Assembly (NCBI GenBank): GCA_001512485.1
Contig: LFRV01000079.1
Span: 1 to 58,422 of the forward strand
Length of the DNA: 58,422 nucleotides
From: Clostridiales bacterium DTU069
GTDB taxonomy: Bacteria; Bacillota; Clostridia; DSM-8532
Direction: 5' to 3'
Part shown: positions 40,925-49,874 of the stretch, in pieces
Layout of the letters: each line of letters opens with the position of its first letter
Numbering within the stretch: position 1 is the stretch's first letter
Notes under the pieces: generated by a model
Database searches by the model: none
The model's input: the letters and a program-made list of their open reading frames with translations, nothing else
Told to the model about the DNA's origin: nothing
Translations under genes and position numbers: made by a program

Positions 40925-42184
40925 ATGTACCAGGAAACAGTATTAAAAAACAACTTGACCATAGTTTATGAAAAAATACCTTTTGTGCGGTCGGTTTCGT
41001 TCGGATTATGGATTGGAGCGGGATCGAGATACGAAGCGAAGGAACAGAACGGGATTTCACATTTCATCGAACATATGCTTTTTAAAGGTACTAAAACAAG
41101 GACGGCTGAAGACATTGCAAAGACTATTGACAATATAGGAGGACAGATTAACGCGTTTACCGGGAAAGAATGCACATGTTTTTATACGAAAACGCTTGAT
41201 GAAGATCTCGAAACTGCCATTGAGCTTATATCTGACATGCTTTTTAATTCGACAATTGAATACGCTCATATTGAAACCGAGAGGAAGGTGATTGCCGAAG
41301 AAATAAGCATGTATGAAGATTATCCCGAAGAGATGGTGCATGACATGCTCACCGAAGAAGTATGGAGCGGCAATTCACTCGGATATCCGATACTTGGAAG
41401 TTATTACTCGGTTGCCGGAATAACTAGGGACGATATTATCAATTATATGCGGAATTTTTATGTTCCTGAAAACAGTGTAATATCCGTTGCGGGCAATTTT
41501 GACGAGAAAAAGCTTGTGGAATTGATAGAGAAATATTTCGGAAACTGGCAGTCGCATAATTACTGTAAAATACACGCGTATAAACCGTGGTTCAACCGTA
41601 GCTTCAAAATAAAGAAGAAAGAAACTGAGCAGGTCCATATGTGTCTTGGTTTCCGTGGTTTAAAGCAGGGAGAAGAGAACCTGTATTCACTGCTTACACT
41701 GAACAATATACTCGGAGGGGGAATGAGCTCCCGCCTTTTCCAGAAAGTTCGGGAAGAACTGGGATTGGCATACTCGATATATTCTTATCCGACCGCTTAC
41801 AGGGATGTCGGAATGTTTACGATATACGCGGCCTGCAGCCCGCAGCAGCATGATGAAGTAGTCCGGCATATAAGGGATGAAATAATCTCAATTACCCGGG
41901 AAAATATATCCGATTCCGATATTGAAAAGGCGAAAAACCAGCTTAAAGGCAGTTATATCCTTGGGCTTGAAAGCACAAGCAGCAGGATGAACAGCATGGG
42001 GAAATCACAGTTGATTTTGGGGAAAGTACGCACGCCCCAGGAGATTCTTGACAGTATTGATAAAGTATCAAGGGGCAGTATTTATGAAATAATCCGGTAT
42101 GTTTTCAGGCCGGAACAAATGGGTATTTCGGCAATAGGAGACATTGACATAGGCAACGATATATTGGACAAAATTGCGTTTTAA
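40925..42184 (+). CDS. M16 family zinc peptidase (YmxG/MlpA-like)
   Basis: A 419-residue M16 (pitrilysin/processing-peptidase-like) metallopeptidase. The inverted zinc motif HFIEH is at 46-50 (H46, E49, H50), the downstream zinc ligand lies in KVIAEEISMYED (E125 or E126), and GGGMSSRLFQKVREELGLAYS is the C-terminal half's typical motif. ATG 40925 follows AGGAGG. Placing it before dpaA/dpaB matches Bacillus, where mlpA lies next to the spoVF operon, which supports orthology. It ends with a strong terminator, so it and dpaAB are separate transcripts here. Confidence 0.94.
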   Translation: MYQETVLKNNLTIVYEKIPFVRSVSFGLWIGAGSRYEAKEQNGISHFIEHMLFKGTKTRTAEDIAKTIDNIGGQINAFTGKECTCFYTKTLDEDLETAIELISDMLFNSTIEYAHIETERKVIAEEISMYEDYPEEMVHDMLTEEVWSGNSLGYPILGSYYSVAGITRDDIINYMRNFYVPENSVISVAGNFDEKKLVELIEKYFGNWQSHNYCKIHAYKPWFNRSFKIKKKETEQVHMCLGFRGLKQGEENLYSLLTLNNILGGGMSSRLFQKVREELGLAYSIYSYPTAYRDVGMFTIYAACSPQQHDEVVRHIRDEIISITRENISDSDIEKAKNQLKGSYILGLESTSSRMNSMGKSQLILGKVRTPQEILDSIDKVSRGSIYEIIRYVFRPEQMGISAIGDIDIGNDILDKIAF

Positions 42185-42191
42185 TATCGCC

Positions 42192-42218
42192 AGCGGGCTT
42201 TAATGCCTGCTTTTTTTT
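42192..42218 (+). terminator. Intrinsic terminator of the M16 peptidase gene
   Basis: AGCGGGC/GCCTGCT (42192-42198, 42205-42211; one G-T pair) with a 6-base loop, followed by a run of eight T. Confidence 0.92.
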
Positions 42219-42294
42219 ATTCGTTTTTTAAATATAGATTAAAAGGATTCTTCTTCGAACCGTTACATCAGTTGTTTAAATAATTTAAACAAGC

Positions 42295-42322
42295 ACTTGA
42301 ATCCCCTGCTCTTCATAGGATG
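42295..42322 (+). promoter_or_regulatory. Candidate sigma-K-type promoter of dpaAB
   Basis: AC (42295-42296) and CATAGGATG (42314-42322) are 17 bp apart, close to the SigK pattern of AC and CATAnnnTA (last base deviates). Directly upstream is a perfect 9-bp inverted repeat TTGTTTAAA/TTTAAACAA (42272-42292). In Bacillus the dipicolinate synthase genes are made in the mother cell under SigK, which is why I looked here. No good sigma-A promoter is evident in the interval. Confidence 0.35.
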
Positions 42323-42428
42323 AAATATATAAAATGAGTGCAGCCGGTTGAAATTGCGTTGCAATTTCTTCCATTGTTTTACGGCGGTTAACCGGACAAT
42401 AAAAATTGATTTGCGGGGGTGTATCCGA

Positions 42429-43298
42429 ATGCAGAAGCGAAAGTACCTTATTATCGGCGGAGATATGCGAAGCGTTTACCTTTCGGAGTTGTTGAAAAAG
42501 GAATATCACCGGGTTGAAATGTATGGTTTTGAAAAAAAATATCCCGATATGAAAAACAAAAATTTATCTCTGATGATTTCCGATACAAACGTAATAATCT
42601 GTGGAATACCGCTTGAGTCGGCGGGCGGGCTTGTAAACATGCCTTTTTCCGCAGAGGCTCTTCCGGTAAATGCGCTTATTGAAATGATATCGGGTGATGT
42701 GTTTTTTGTAGCGGGAAAAATAGAAAAGGATATAAGAGAACAGCTTGATGGTAAAGGAATAGCATATTTTGATCTTCTTGACAGGGAAGAAATGGCTGTG
42801 TTGAATGCGATTCCCGCCGCGGAAGGGGCGGTTGAGCTGATTATTAAAGCGATACCGGCTACAATTCATAACAGCAGGATACTTATTCTCGGTTTTGGCA
42901 GAATCGGAAAGGTTCTTTCAAAAATATTGCACGGCTTCGGAGCCGAAGTCTGGATCGCGGCAAGAAAATATTCCGACCTGAGTTGGATAGAGGTTTACGG
43001 TTATAAACCGGTGCATATTAAAGATTTGGAAAGCTACGCAACCGATATGGACGTTATTGTAAACACAATACCGGTCAGGATGCTTACGGCCGATATCCTT
43101 AACAAAATACGTCCGGACTGCTACCTTTTGGATCTTGCCTCAAAACCCGGCGGAATTGATTTTACGCATGCGGAAAAACTGGGCTTTAAGGTGGATTGGG
43201 CACTGAGCCTGCCCGGTAAAGTCGCACCTTTAACGGCCGCTGAAATAATAAAAAGGACGATAGACAATGTATTTCAGGAAGGGAGCTTTACGAAATGA
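42429..43298 (+). CDS. dpaA: Dipicolinate synthase subunit A
   Basis: DpaA (SpoVFA) with DpaB oxidises dihydrodipicolinate to dipicolinic acid in the mother cell; the acid accumulates with calcium in the spore core. The 289-residue protein has an N-terminal dehydrogenase half (MQKRKYLIIGGDMRSVYLSELL) and a Rossmann half with GFGRIGKVLSKIL near 165, plus DLASKPGGIDF, a family motif. ATG 42429 follows GGGGGTG; longer starts add basic residues absent in the family. It overlaps dpaB as ATGA. Confidence 0.93.
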   Translation: MQKRKYLIIGGDMRSVYLSELLKKEYHRVEMYGFEKKYPDMKNKNLSLMISDTNVIICGIPLESAGGLVNMPFSAEALPVNALIEMISGDVFFVAGKIEKDIREQLDGKGIAYFDLLDREEMAVLNAIPAAEGAVELIIKAIPATIHNSRILILGFGRIGKVLSKILHGFGAEVWIAARKYSDLSWIEVYGYKPVHIKDLESYATDMDVIVNTIPVRMLTADILNKIRPDCYLLDLASKPGGIDFTHAEKLGFKVDWALSLPGKVAPLTAAEIIKRTIDNVFQEGSFTK

Positions 43299-43873
43299 TT
43301 ATTTCAGGGAAAAAAATAGGTTTCGGACTTACCGGTTCGTTCTGCACCCTTGAAAAAAGTCTTGTTCAGATGGAAAAGCTCGCATTTCTCGGTGCCGATA
43401 TTTTTCCAGTATTATCATATATCGTTTCAACAACCGATACGCGTTTCGGGACGGCGGAATATTTCAAAAAAAGGATTGAGACAATAACGGGAAAAAAGTG
43501 TATAGCAAGAATTGTCGATGCGGAGCCGATAGGACCTGAAAAACAACTCGATCTGATGGTGGTATTGCCGTGTACCGGAAATACTCTTGCAAAGCTTGCG
43601 AACGGCATAACCGATACGCCCGTGACAATGGCTGTAAAGGCCCAATTGAGAAATGACATGCCCGTCCTTTTGGGTATCGCGACAAATGACGGTTTGGGCG
43701 CCAACGGCAAAAATATAGGTCTGCTGCAGAACACGAAAAACATCTATTTTGTGCCGTTCCGTCAGGATGATCCGGAGAAAAAACACAATTCAATTGTTTG
43801 CCGAATGGATTTGTTTATTCCGTCGGTCGAAGCCGCTCTTAAAAGAACCCAGATCCAGCCGGTTATCACTTGA
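43295..43873 (+). CDS. dpaB: Dipicolinate synthase subunit B
   Basis: DpaB (SpoVFB) is the flavoprotein-like second subunit of dipicolinate synthase. The 192-residue product begins KKIGFGLTGSFCTLEK and contains MVVLPCTGNTLAKLANGITDTPVTMAVKAQLRN, the conserved pocket of the family. ATG overlaps the dpaA stop and is preceded by GAAGGGAG, so the two are coupled. In Bacillus asd and dapG follow; here the gene is followed directly by repeats and a MITE. Together with dpaA it shows that the organism makes endospores. Confidence 0.94.
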   Translation: MIISGKKIGFGLTGSFCTLEKSLVQMEKLAFLGADIFPVLSYIVSTTDTRFGTAEYFKKRIETITGKKCIARIVDAEPIGPEKQLDLMVVLPCTGNTLAKLANGITDTPVTMAVKAQLRNDMPVLLGIATNDGLGANGKNIGLLQNTKNIYFVPFRQDDPEKKHNSIVCRMDLFIPSVEAALKRTQIQPVIT

Positions 43874-43887
43874 CAGCGCTTAAGCGT

Positions 43888-43926
43888 GCCGCCCGTCGTC
43901 GCCGAAATCACCCGAGCCACCCGCTG
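43888..43926 (+). repeat. Dispersed repeat A, first copy (partial)
   Basis: Thirty-nine bases with core CGCCCGTCGTC and CACCCGAGCCACCCGCTG, beginning 15 bases after the dpaB stop. It matches 44351-44389 nearly base for base and 51400-51490 in part. It carries only the right-hand portion of the longer unit seen at 44276-44392. Confidence 0.8.
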
Positions 43927-43958
43927 AGTTTTGTCAAGACACTGTTCAAACGCAAATA

Positions 43959-44163
43959 GAACTATTGTGCAATAACGGAAACTATAGCGGAATGAAGCGT
44001 AGAGATATATAGTCAGAGAGAGGATAAGCAAGTCGACTGTTTGAGCAAAAATGCTTCTTGCAAAAAATATTTTATAGCATTTTTGCGAGTTTCGACTTGC
44101 CCGAGCTGAACTATATAGCTCTAGCAAATGAAGCTCCTTGTTGACGTTATTGTACAATAGTTC
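43959..44163 (+). mobile_element. MITE-like palindromic element, copy 1 (205 bp)
   Basis: It is bounded by terminal inverted repeats GAACTATTGTGCAATAACG (left, one base different) and CGTTATTGTACAATAGTTC (right). Internal inverted pairs GCAAGTCGA/TCGACTTGC and GCAAAAATGCT/AGCATTTTTGC show that the left and right halves are related, so the element can fold into one long hairpin. It has the same length as copy 2 (51506-51710) with about a dozen differences. It encodes no transposase; a full-length partner elsewhere in the genome must be assumed. No clear target duplication is seen. Confidence 0.85.
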
Positions 44164-44190
44164 AGGAAGTAAAATGTATAGCATTATTTC

Positions 44191-44236
44191 CGCGGGTCCT
44201 GACTCGGGTGTTTCGTTTCCTTGGGCGACAAAGCAC
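44191..44236 (+). repeat. Dispersed repeat B, copy after MITE 1
   Basis: Forty-six bases starting CGCGGGTCCTGACTCGGG and ending CGACAAAGCAC. It matches the minus-strand copy at 3058-3100 almost completely and the shorter copies at 44405 and 51737 in their first 30 bases. Confidence 0.8.
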
Positions 44237-44275
44237 ATACCACCAACACGCTTCCGTTCCTGTACTGATTTCACA

Positions 44276-44392
44276 CAGAGGTCTCCATATACAGGGTCGC
44301 TCAATAACCCGCTCCACAGTTGCCTATAGGCAGCAGGGCGTTGAAGTGTGTCGCCCGTCGTCACCGAAATCACCCGAGCCACCCGCTGGGTT
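44276..44392 (+). repeat. Dispersed repeat A, longest well-preserved copy
   Basis: A 117-bp unit beginning CAGAGGTCTCCATAT, passing through GGCAGCAGGGC and the core TGTCGCCCGTCGTCACCGAAA, and ending CACCCGCTGGG. The first 95 bases are repeated at 51324-51418 with about ten differences. No ribosome binding site or plausible protein goes with it. Repeat B copies flank it on both sides. Confidence 0.8.
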
Positions 44393-44404
44393 ATTGCATT
44401 ATTC

Positions 44405-44450
44405 CCGCGGGTCCTGGCTCTGGTCTTTCGTTTACTGGTACGGCAAAGCA
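44405..44450 (+). repeat. Dispersed repeat B, diverged copy
   Basis: CCGCGGGTCCTGGCTCTGGT onward, a diverged copy of repeat B lying 12 bases after repeat A. The bases that follow, AATAACGGAAACTATTGC, resemble the start of the MITE interior, suggesting an older rearranged element. From here to 44570 nothing else is visible. Confidence 0.65.
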
Positions 44451-44570
44451 AATAACGGAAACTATTGCTTCACCCGATATTACCACTTGTCGGTTTTTTG
44501 GGTGTATGATAATCTAAAAATGAAGTCTGCAAATGATTAATGAGTCATAAATTATCTCCGGAGGTAAAAA

Positions 44571-45371
44571 TTGGGCGGTACAAAAAAACCGATGTATATC
44601 ACAATTCCCGGGCTCGATGATGGGATAACGCTAAAGGCAATCTTCACAACCCGGTTCGGCGGGGTCAGCAGTCCGCCTTATGATACGCTGAATCTTAGTT
44701 TTCAGCGTGATGACGACAGAAATAATGTGATTGAGAATTACAGACTGCTCTCAAATGAAACGGGAATACCTCCGGATCATATGGTGCTGACCTGGCAGGT
44801 CCATGGTGACAAAATAAGTATGGTTGATAAAAGCCACTGTGGCATGGGCCTGGTCAGGGAACATGAACTAGGATACACCGACGGCCTTATTACCGCTGAA
44901 AAAAATATAGCTTTGGTAACGATTCATGCCGACTGTGTTCCTGTATACCTGTACGACCCGGTTAATAGCGTTATAGCGCTTGTCCATTCCGGGTGGAGGG
45001 GGACGCTTTTGAATATTGCCGCGAAAGCTATAAAGTTGATGAAAGGCAGATATAATTGCAAGGCCGGCAATATTATCGCCGCTGTGGGCCCGCATATTCG
45101 AAAATGCTGTTTTGAAGTACGGAATGATGTGTATGATATATTCCTGGAAAAATTTCCGTATTATTCTTATTTATTTGAACCATATGGCAACAATTACAGG
45201 ATCGACCTGGAAGGGATCATAACCCGAACACTTATCGCTGAAGGCCTGGATACGCGTAATATACATGATATCAAACGATGCACGGTTTGCGAAAAAGGAT
45301 TGTTTTTTTCGCATAGGGGCGGTCATGGAAATACCGGTGCCGGAGCAGCGGTTTTAATGATGGTAGGATGA
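44571..45371 (+). CDS. YlmD/YfiH (DUF152) family purine nucleoside phosphorylase/oxidoreductase
   Basis: A 266-residue protein of the PF02578 family, once called polyphenol oxidase or laccase and now known to include purine nucleoside phosphorylases/adenosine deaminases. The metal/active-site residues are in TWQVHGD, VTIHADCVPV (His and Cys) and LVHSGWRGT. The start is TTG 44571, 7 bases after CCGGAGG; ATG 44592 would drop seven residues. Full length. It is followed after 10 bases by the peptide-binding lipoprotein. Confidence 0.9.
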   Translation: MGGTKKPMYITIPGLDDGITLKAIFTTRFGGVSSPPYDTLNLSFQRDDDRNNVIENYRLLSNETGIPPDHMVLTWQVHGDKISMVDKSHCGMGLVREHELGYTDGLITAEKNIALVTIHADCVPVYLYDPVNSVIALVHSGWRGTLLNIAAKAIKLMKGRYNCKAGNIIAAVGPHIRKCCFEVRNDVYDIFLEKFPYYSYLFEPYGNNYRIDLEGIITRTLIAEGLDTRNIHDIKRCTVCEKGLFFSHRGGHGNTGAGAAVLMMVG

Positions 45372-45381
45372 GGTTTATTGA

Positions 45382-46869
45382 ATGAAAAAATACAAAAGAA
45401 TCATTTTTCATATTATTATTTTGTTTACTGTTATAATCTTAACCGGCTGTGAAATGAAAGAGGTTTTTGGAGAGGGACCTGTTGTCCCTGTTACGGTTAC
45501 GCCGACGCCTTCCGCGGATAAGCAGTTCAGGATTGTCGATTCAGGCCCGAATTACGGCGGCAGTCTTATCCTTCCCGCAAGCGGGGAAATTGACTCATTG
45601 AACCCTTATTTTACAAAAAATCGCCATGTTATATACATTGCCTCTTTTATTTATGAATCCCTTTTTGTAAATTCCGGAGAGAATGATATTGAACCGTGGC
45701 TTGTTGCCGATTGGGATCACGAAGGATTTTTGACATGGGAATTTACTCTTAAGGAAAATGTTACCTTTCACGGCGGGCAGGAATTTACCGCCTATGATGT
45801 CAGGCATACGCTCAGGGTTATCGAAAATTCGGATAGTCCCTTTTATTATACCGATATCCTGAATGATATAGAAGAATTTGAAATAATCAGCAGGATGCGG
45901 TTTATTATTAAGCTTAAAAAGCCCGATACGTCTTTTATAAAAAAGCTTGTCTTTCCGATATTGTCGCAGAGCGCTGAATTTCAAAATCAAGATATTGTAT
46001 CGGGAACCGGTCCGTTTTGTTTCGAAGGAATGGATGAAATTACGGTTAGTCTGAAAAAGAATGACAACTGGTGGTATGAGGGCCTGCCATACTTCGATTC
46101 GGTTATTTTCAGGATCATGCCTGAAAATAAAATTATTGACGCGTTTCAGAACAATGAAATAGATATTGCGTTTGTCAAGAATATTGATTTTTCAAAATTA
46201 AGGTACAGAACGAATCTTGAGTATCAGGTCTATCCTGATAACGAGTTTAATTTACTTTATGTAAACCCAAAGAGCCTATTTGGAAAAGAAAACAGGCAAG
46301 AAGCTCTTTTTCGATATATAGCATATCGTATTCATGATATAAACCTGGAGGAGGTACAGTATTTTGAACAATACGGCGGAGGATTTATCAACGCCGATGA
46401 ATTCAGAGATGAGCTTATTAATTCAGGTCTACAGTGGAACAGGGACAAAAAAGTGTTTATTGAAAACGGAAGAGCTTTGAGTACTTTGTATGTGCTGGTT
46501 CCTGAAAGGGATATGCAGAAGCTGCATACTGCAAACTTTATCGTTAACATTCTTGAGGACGTCGGTATCCCTGCTGCTATCAGAACCAATACGCCGCAGA
46601 ATGTAATCCGGGCGATACGGAACGGAAACTATGATCTGTCTCCTGTTACGCAGGAATTAAAGCCTTGGGAAAGTTTAGATGACGCATTAAGAAGAATGCA
46701 GGATGAATTGGGCTATGGAAAAGAGCATTCTTATATTCTGCCCCTATATCGCAATCAACAGGCTACCCTTTTTAAAAATTACATTCGCGGTGAAAAGAAG
46801 TCAAGCTTTTGGAACCCGTATTATGGTTTTCATGCCTGGTACATGCCGTTGTTTGAAAGAGGGGAATAG
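45382..46869 (+). CDS. Peptide/nickel-type ABC transporter substrate-binding lipoprotein
   Basis: A 495-residue SBP_bac_5 family protein. Lipobox VIILTGC places the lipid on Cys23. The mature part contains GGSLILPASGEIDSLNPY and LVADWDHEG-x-LTWEFTLKENVTFHGG, both standard for oligopeptide-binding proteins. No permease or ATPase gene is near, so it either serves a transporter encoded elsewhere or has another role such as signalling. It is the second gene of a run (44571-49767) with short gaps. Confidence 0.92.
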   Translation: MKKYKRIIFHIIILFTVIILTGCEMKEVFGEGPVVPVTVTPTPSADKQFRIVDSGPNYGGSLILPASGEIDSLNPYFTKNRHVIYIASFIYESLFVNSGENDIEPWLVADWDHEGFLTWEFTLKENVTFHGGQEFTAYDVRHTLRVIENSDSPFYYTDILNDIEEFEIISRMRFIIKLKKPDTSFIKKLVFPILSQSAEFQNQDIVSGTGPFCFEGMDEITVSLKKNDNWWYEGLPYFDSVIFRIMPENKIIDAFQNNEIDIAFVKNIDFSKLRYRTNLEYQVYPDNEFNLLYVNPKSLFGKENRQEALFRYIAYRIHDINLEEVQYFEQYGGGFINADEFRDELINSGLQWNRDKKVFIENGRALSTLYVLVPERDMQKLHTANFIVNILEDVGIPAAIRTNTPQNVIRAIRNGNYDLSPVTQELKPWESLDDALRRMQDELGYGKEHSYILPLYRNQQATLFKNYIRGEKKSSFWNPYYGFHAWYMPLFERGE

Positions 46870-46882
46870 CGGGTGATAATGC

Positions 46883-47386
46883 ATGGATTTATCAATTGCC
46901 GATAAATTTGTAAAATTATGTCCTATAAGAGAAAGCGATGCTTCTCTTATAAACCGGTGGTATCACGAGGTTGAATCTTTCAGATACGCAGCCGGCGGAA
47001 AAAAACCTGAAGAAATCCTTAAACAAACGAAACAGCGCTCCCGACTTTCTTTTGTGTCAGGCATATACCGTACCGGTGACAATACCTGCATAGGGTTGAT
47101 CACCGGTGAGTTTAAAACAGTCTCCGAACCGCTGCTGTGGATTAAGACCATTTTTATCGATACGTGCTGGCGAAGGAAGCGTTACGGGACTATGGCCCTG
47201 CAGCTATTGTTCCGGTATTCGCGTGAAGTTTACCAGGCAGAACGCGCTTATGTTTCCGTGTATAACGGAAATGCCGGGGGAATGGCTTTTTGGAAAAACT
47301 GCGGTTTTTCCCGCGTTAAGGTTTTAAAAGCGGCAGACGCTGACGGCGATGATGTCATAGTAATGGAAAAGGTTATAGGATTATGA
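46883..47386 (+). CDS. GNAT family N-acetyltransferase
   Basis: A 167-residue GNAT protein. It begins with the RimJ/L-like VKLCPIRESDASLINRWYHEVE, and the acetyl-CoA loop is the slightly unusual RRKRYGTMALQLLF (Q/RxxGxG/A pattern). AFWKNCGFSRVKV is the usual C-terminal strand. The substrate is unknown. ATG 46883 lies 14 bases past the previous stop; the stop overlaps comEC by ATGA. Confidence 0.88.
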   Translation: MDLSIADKFVKLCPIRESDASLINRWYHEVESFRYAAGGKKPEEILKQTKQRSRLSFVSGIYRTGDNTCIGLITGEFKTVSEPLLWIKTIFIDTCWRRKRYGTMALQLLFRYSREVYQAERAYVSVYNGNAGGMAFWKNCGFSRVKVLKAADADGDDVIVMEKVIGL

Positions 47387-49767
47387 AAAGACCGGCGCTT
47401 CACGCAGCAATTGCGTTAATAGCGGGAATTGCCGTTTCCTGGTATATAAAACAGGTAGTTGTTGTCGTTCTCGTTTTTTTTATTCTGATTGTGCTGTATT
47501 TTTACTCGGTTAAAAAAGAAATACGTGCTTTTAGAAATCTTCTTCTTTGGAATGTTTTTTTTCTTTTGGGATACGTTAATTTTGCCGCCCGGTATACATT
47601 TATGCTGATGCCTGTCCGTCAGCACTATGATGCCGAAGTTATTGTCAGGGGTTATATTTGCGATTATTACCGGGCCGACGATAAAAAATCGGTTATAAAC
47701 CTGTTTGCCGAGTCGGCGGAAAAGGACGGCATGAACGTAAATATACGGCGAAATATCCGTATTAACGTGTATAATGCAAAAAATGATAATGACTTCAGGC
47801 CAGGCAGGCATGTTCAAATAAGCGCGGTGCTGAACAAACCTGCGAGGGCGAGAAACCCCGGCGGGTTTGATTATGCCGCTTACCTGTTTTCGAAAAGGTT
47901 TGCCGCATATGCGTCCGTGGACGCCGACGATATATTTTTCAGTAAAGAAATGAAAAGACTGCCCGTTAAAACTTTTAGCGTCAATGCCCGGAACTATATC
48001 AACGGAGCTCTTTACAACACGCTTTCGGCAGAAAAGGCGGCGCTTATGTCAGCAATGCTTACAGGTTCGAAGGACAGCCTTGACGTAAATATCGAAAATG
48101 CTTTCAGGGCATCGGGATTAATGCATTTATTGGCAGTTTCGGGCACGCATATAGCTTTTCTTTTGTTCCCCGTACTGTGGCTTTTCCGGGCACTGGGCTT
48201 TAACCGCAGGGCCGCGGCAATCGCATCAATACCTCTTATAATTGTTTACTGTGTAATAACAGGGTTTACAGCTTCGGTTCTGCGTGCTTCGATTATGGCT
48301 GTTATTGTACTCGTTGGGAAAATACTGGACAGAAAGGCCGAATTGATTAACTCGATTGCGATTGCGTCATTATTGATACTTATTGTGAACCCTTTCATGC
48401 TTTTTGATTCCGGTTTCCAGTTGTCAGTCGGTGCCGCGTCGGGTTTGGGAATTTTATATAAACGGGTTTTCGGCTGCATTCCGGACAAAACACCGTTGTT
48501 TATACGCAAAGCGGTATCAGGTACAATAGCGGCCCAGGCCGGTATACTGCCTGTTATCGCAAGATATTTCAGCAAACTGTCTGTTATATCCGTTCTGTCA
48601 AACCTGTTTGTTGTTCCGCTTACCGGTGCGGCGATGGTTTTCGGTTTTATTGTCGTAATACTTTACGGCATTTATGATATGCTTGCCGTATACGCGGGCT
48701 TTGTCCTCCAGTCGATACTGCATGTTATTCTGGTCGTTGCCGACACTTTCGCATCGATACCGTGGGCTGAAATACACGCGCACCATTGGAGATTGTCCTG
48801 GTGCGTGATTTATTATGCTTTCCTTGTTGTTTCAGGTGTTTACGGTCTCGCTTTTTTTATCAGGTACAGAAAGGGTGTTGCCGCTGCCGCTTTTGTGATA
48901 GGAGCCGTTCTTGTTATACAGGGGTTTGTTCCGGGTAATTTGAAACTCGTATTTATCGACGTCGGGCAGGGTGACAGCGCGCTGATCCGTTCGCCTGAAG
49001 GTAAATACATACTTGTTGACGGCGGCGGTTCATACAGTGAAAAAGAAACAGGTTATACAGGCCGGCAGGTTCTTATTCCGGTATTGATGCATGAAGGTGT
49101 TTCAAGGCTCGATCATGTTATTGTGAGCCACGCGCATGCCGATCATATGTCCGGCGTTTTGACGCTTATCGGCCTGTTCCCTGTGAAATCTGTCGGTTTG
49201 CCTTTCTATTCCGGTGTATATGAGGATTTTTCCGAACTCATAAATGCATGTAATGAAAAAAATATTGAAATACGGTTATATAAACGCGGGGATACTGTCA
49301 GGATAGACAGCAAGACGGAATTTATCATTATGAACCCGGACGAAGATATTAATTACAAAGGTAACCTGAATAACTCGTCGCTGTCGGGCATGCTTTGCTA
49401 TAAACAGTTTCGTGTTCTTTTTACAGGGGATATCGAAGGTGAGGTCGAATACTCGTTTTTGTCCGGAAACGATGAAGTTGACTGCAGTGTTTTAAAGGTA
49501 GCGCACCACGGAGGGAAAAATAGTACATCGGATCAATTTCTTAAACGGGTAAACCCTGAGGCCGCTGTTATCAGTGTGGGATCGAACAGCTTCGGTCACC
49601 CTTCCCGGGAAGTTCTGGACAGGCTGTATTCAGCAGGCGCAAAGGTTTACATAACAAAAAAGCACGGAGCGGTCGTTGTTACCGGAAACGGGGTTAAATA
49701 CCGGATAAAGACATGGCTTAAGGACGACAGGTTTACATTTTTGTTTGAAAATGATAGGCTAAATTAG
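47383..49767 (+). CDS. comEC: DNA internalisation channel protein ComEC/Rec2
   Basis: ComEC forms the membrane channel through which single-stranded DNA enters during natural transformation. The 794-residue protein has an N-terminal DUF4131/OB region, the Competence domain of about ten helices (residues 220-500, with LLAVSGTHIAFLL) and a C-terminal metallo-beta-lactamase domain: FIDVGQGDSALI, HAHADHMSG (583 onwards), and AHHGGKNS. All elements are present and the frame is intact. comEA and comEB are not adjacent. Start by overlap with the GNAT gene (ATGA). Confidence 0.94.
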   Translation: MKRPALHAAIALIAGIAVSWYIKQVVVVVLVFFILIVLYFYSVKKEIRAFRNLLLWNVFFLLGYVNFAARYTFMLMPVRQHYDAEVIVRGYICDYYRADDKKSVINLFAESAEKDGMNVNIRRNIRINVYNAKNDNDFRPGRHVQISAVLNKPARARNPGGFDYAAYLFSKRFAAYASVDADDIFFSKEMKRLPVKTFSVNARNYINGALYNTLSAEKAALMSAMLTGSKDSLDVNIENAFRASGLMHLLAVSGTHIAFLLFPVLWLFRALGFNRRAAAIASIPLIIVYCVITGFTASVLRASIMAVIVLVGKILDRKAELINSIAIASLLILIVNPFMLFDSGFQLSVGAASGLGILYKRVFGCIPDKTPLFIRKAVSGTIAAQAGILPVIARYFSKLSVISVLSNLFVVPLTGAAMVFGFIVVILYGIYDMLAVYAGFVLQSILHVILVVADTFASIPWAEIHAHHWRLSWCVIYYAFLVVSGVYGLAFFIRYRKGVAAAAFVIGAVLVIQGFVPGNLKLVFIDVGQGDSALIRSPEGKYILVDGGGSYSEKETGYTGRQVLIPVLMHEGVSRLDHVIVSHAHADHMSGVLTLIGLFPVKSVGLPFYSGVYEDFSELINACNEKNIEIRLYKRGDTVRIDSKTEFIIMNPDEDINYKGNLNNSSLSGMLCYKQFRVLFTGDIEGEVEYSFLSGNDEVDCSVLKVAHHGGKNSTSDQFLKRVNPEAAVISVGSNSFGHPSREVLDRLYSAGAKVYITKKHGAVVVTGNGVKYRIKTWLKDDRFTFLFENDRLN

Positions 49768-49874
49768 AGGTTCGCGATGGTGCAATTCTTTAAAAAATCA
49801 GGAGCTTTTATCCTTTTAGGCAGGTATAAACCGTAAAGGGGTGCCGGATATATATTTCTGTTCGGTGAATTGAG

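Noticed and set aside
43762-44451. 229-codon minus-strand ORF across the dpaB end, MITE and repeats
   Set aside because: It is built from the dpaB antisense strand, the MITE and repeats A and B; parts recur at 51.5 kb only because the repeats do.
44138-44540. Short plus-strand ORFs in the repeat array after dpaB
   Set aside because: Made of repeats A and B in different frames; no ribosome binding sites; not conserved in frame between copies.
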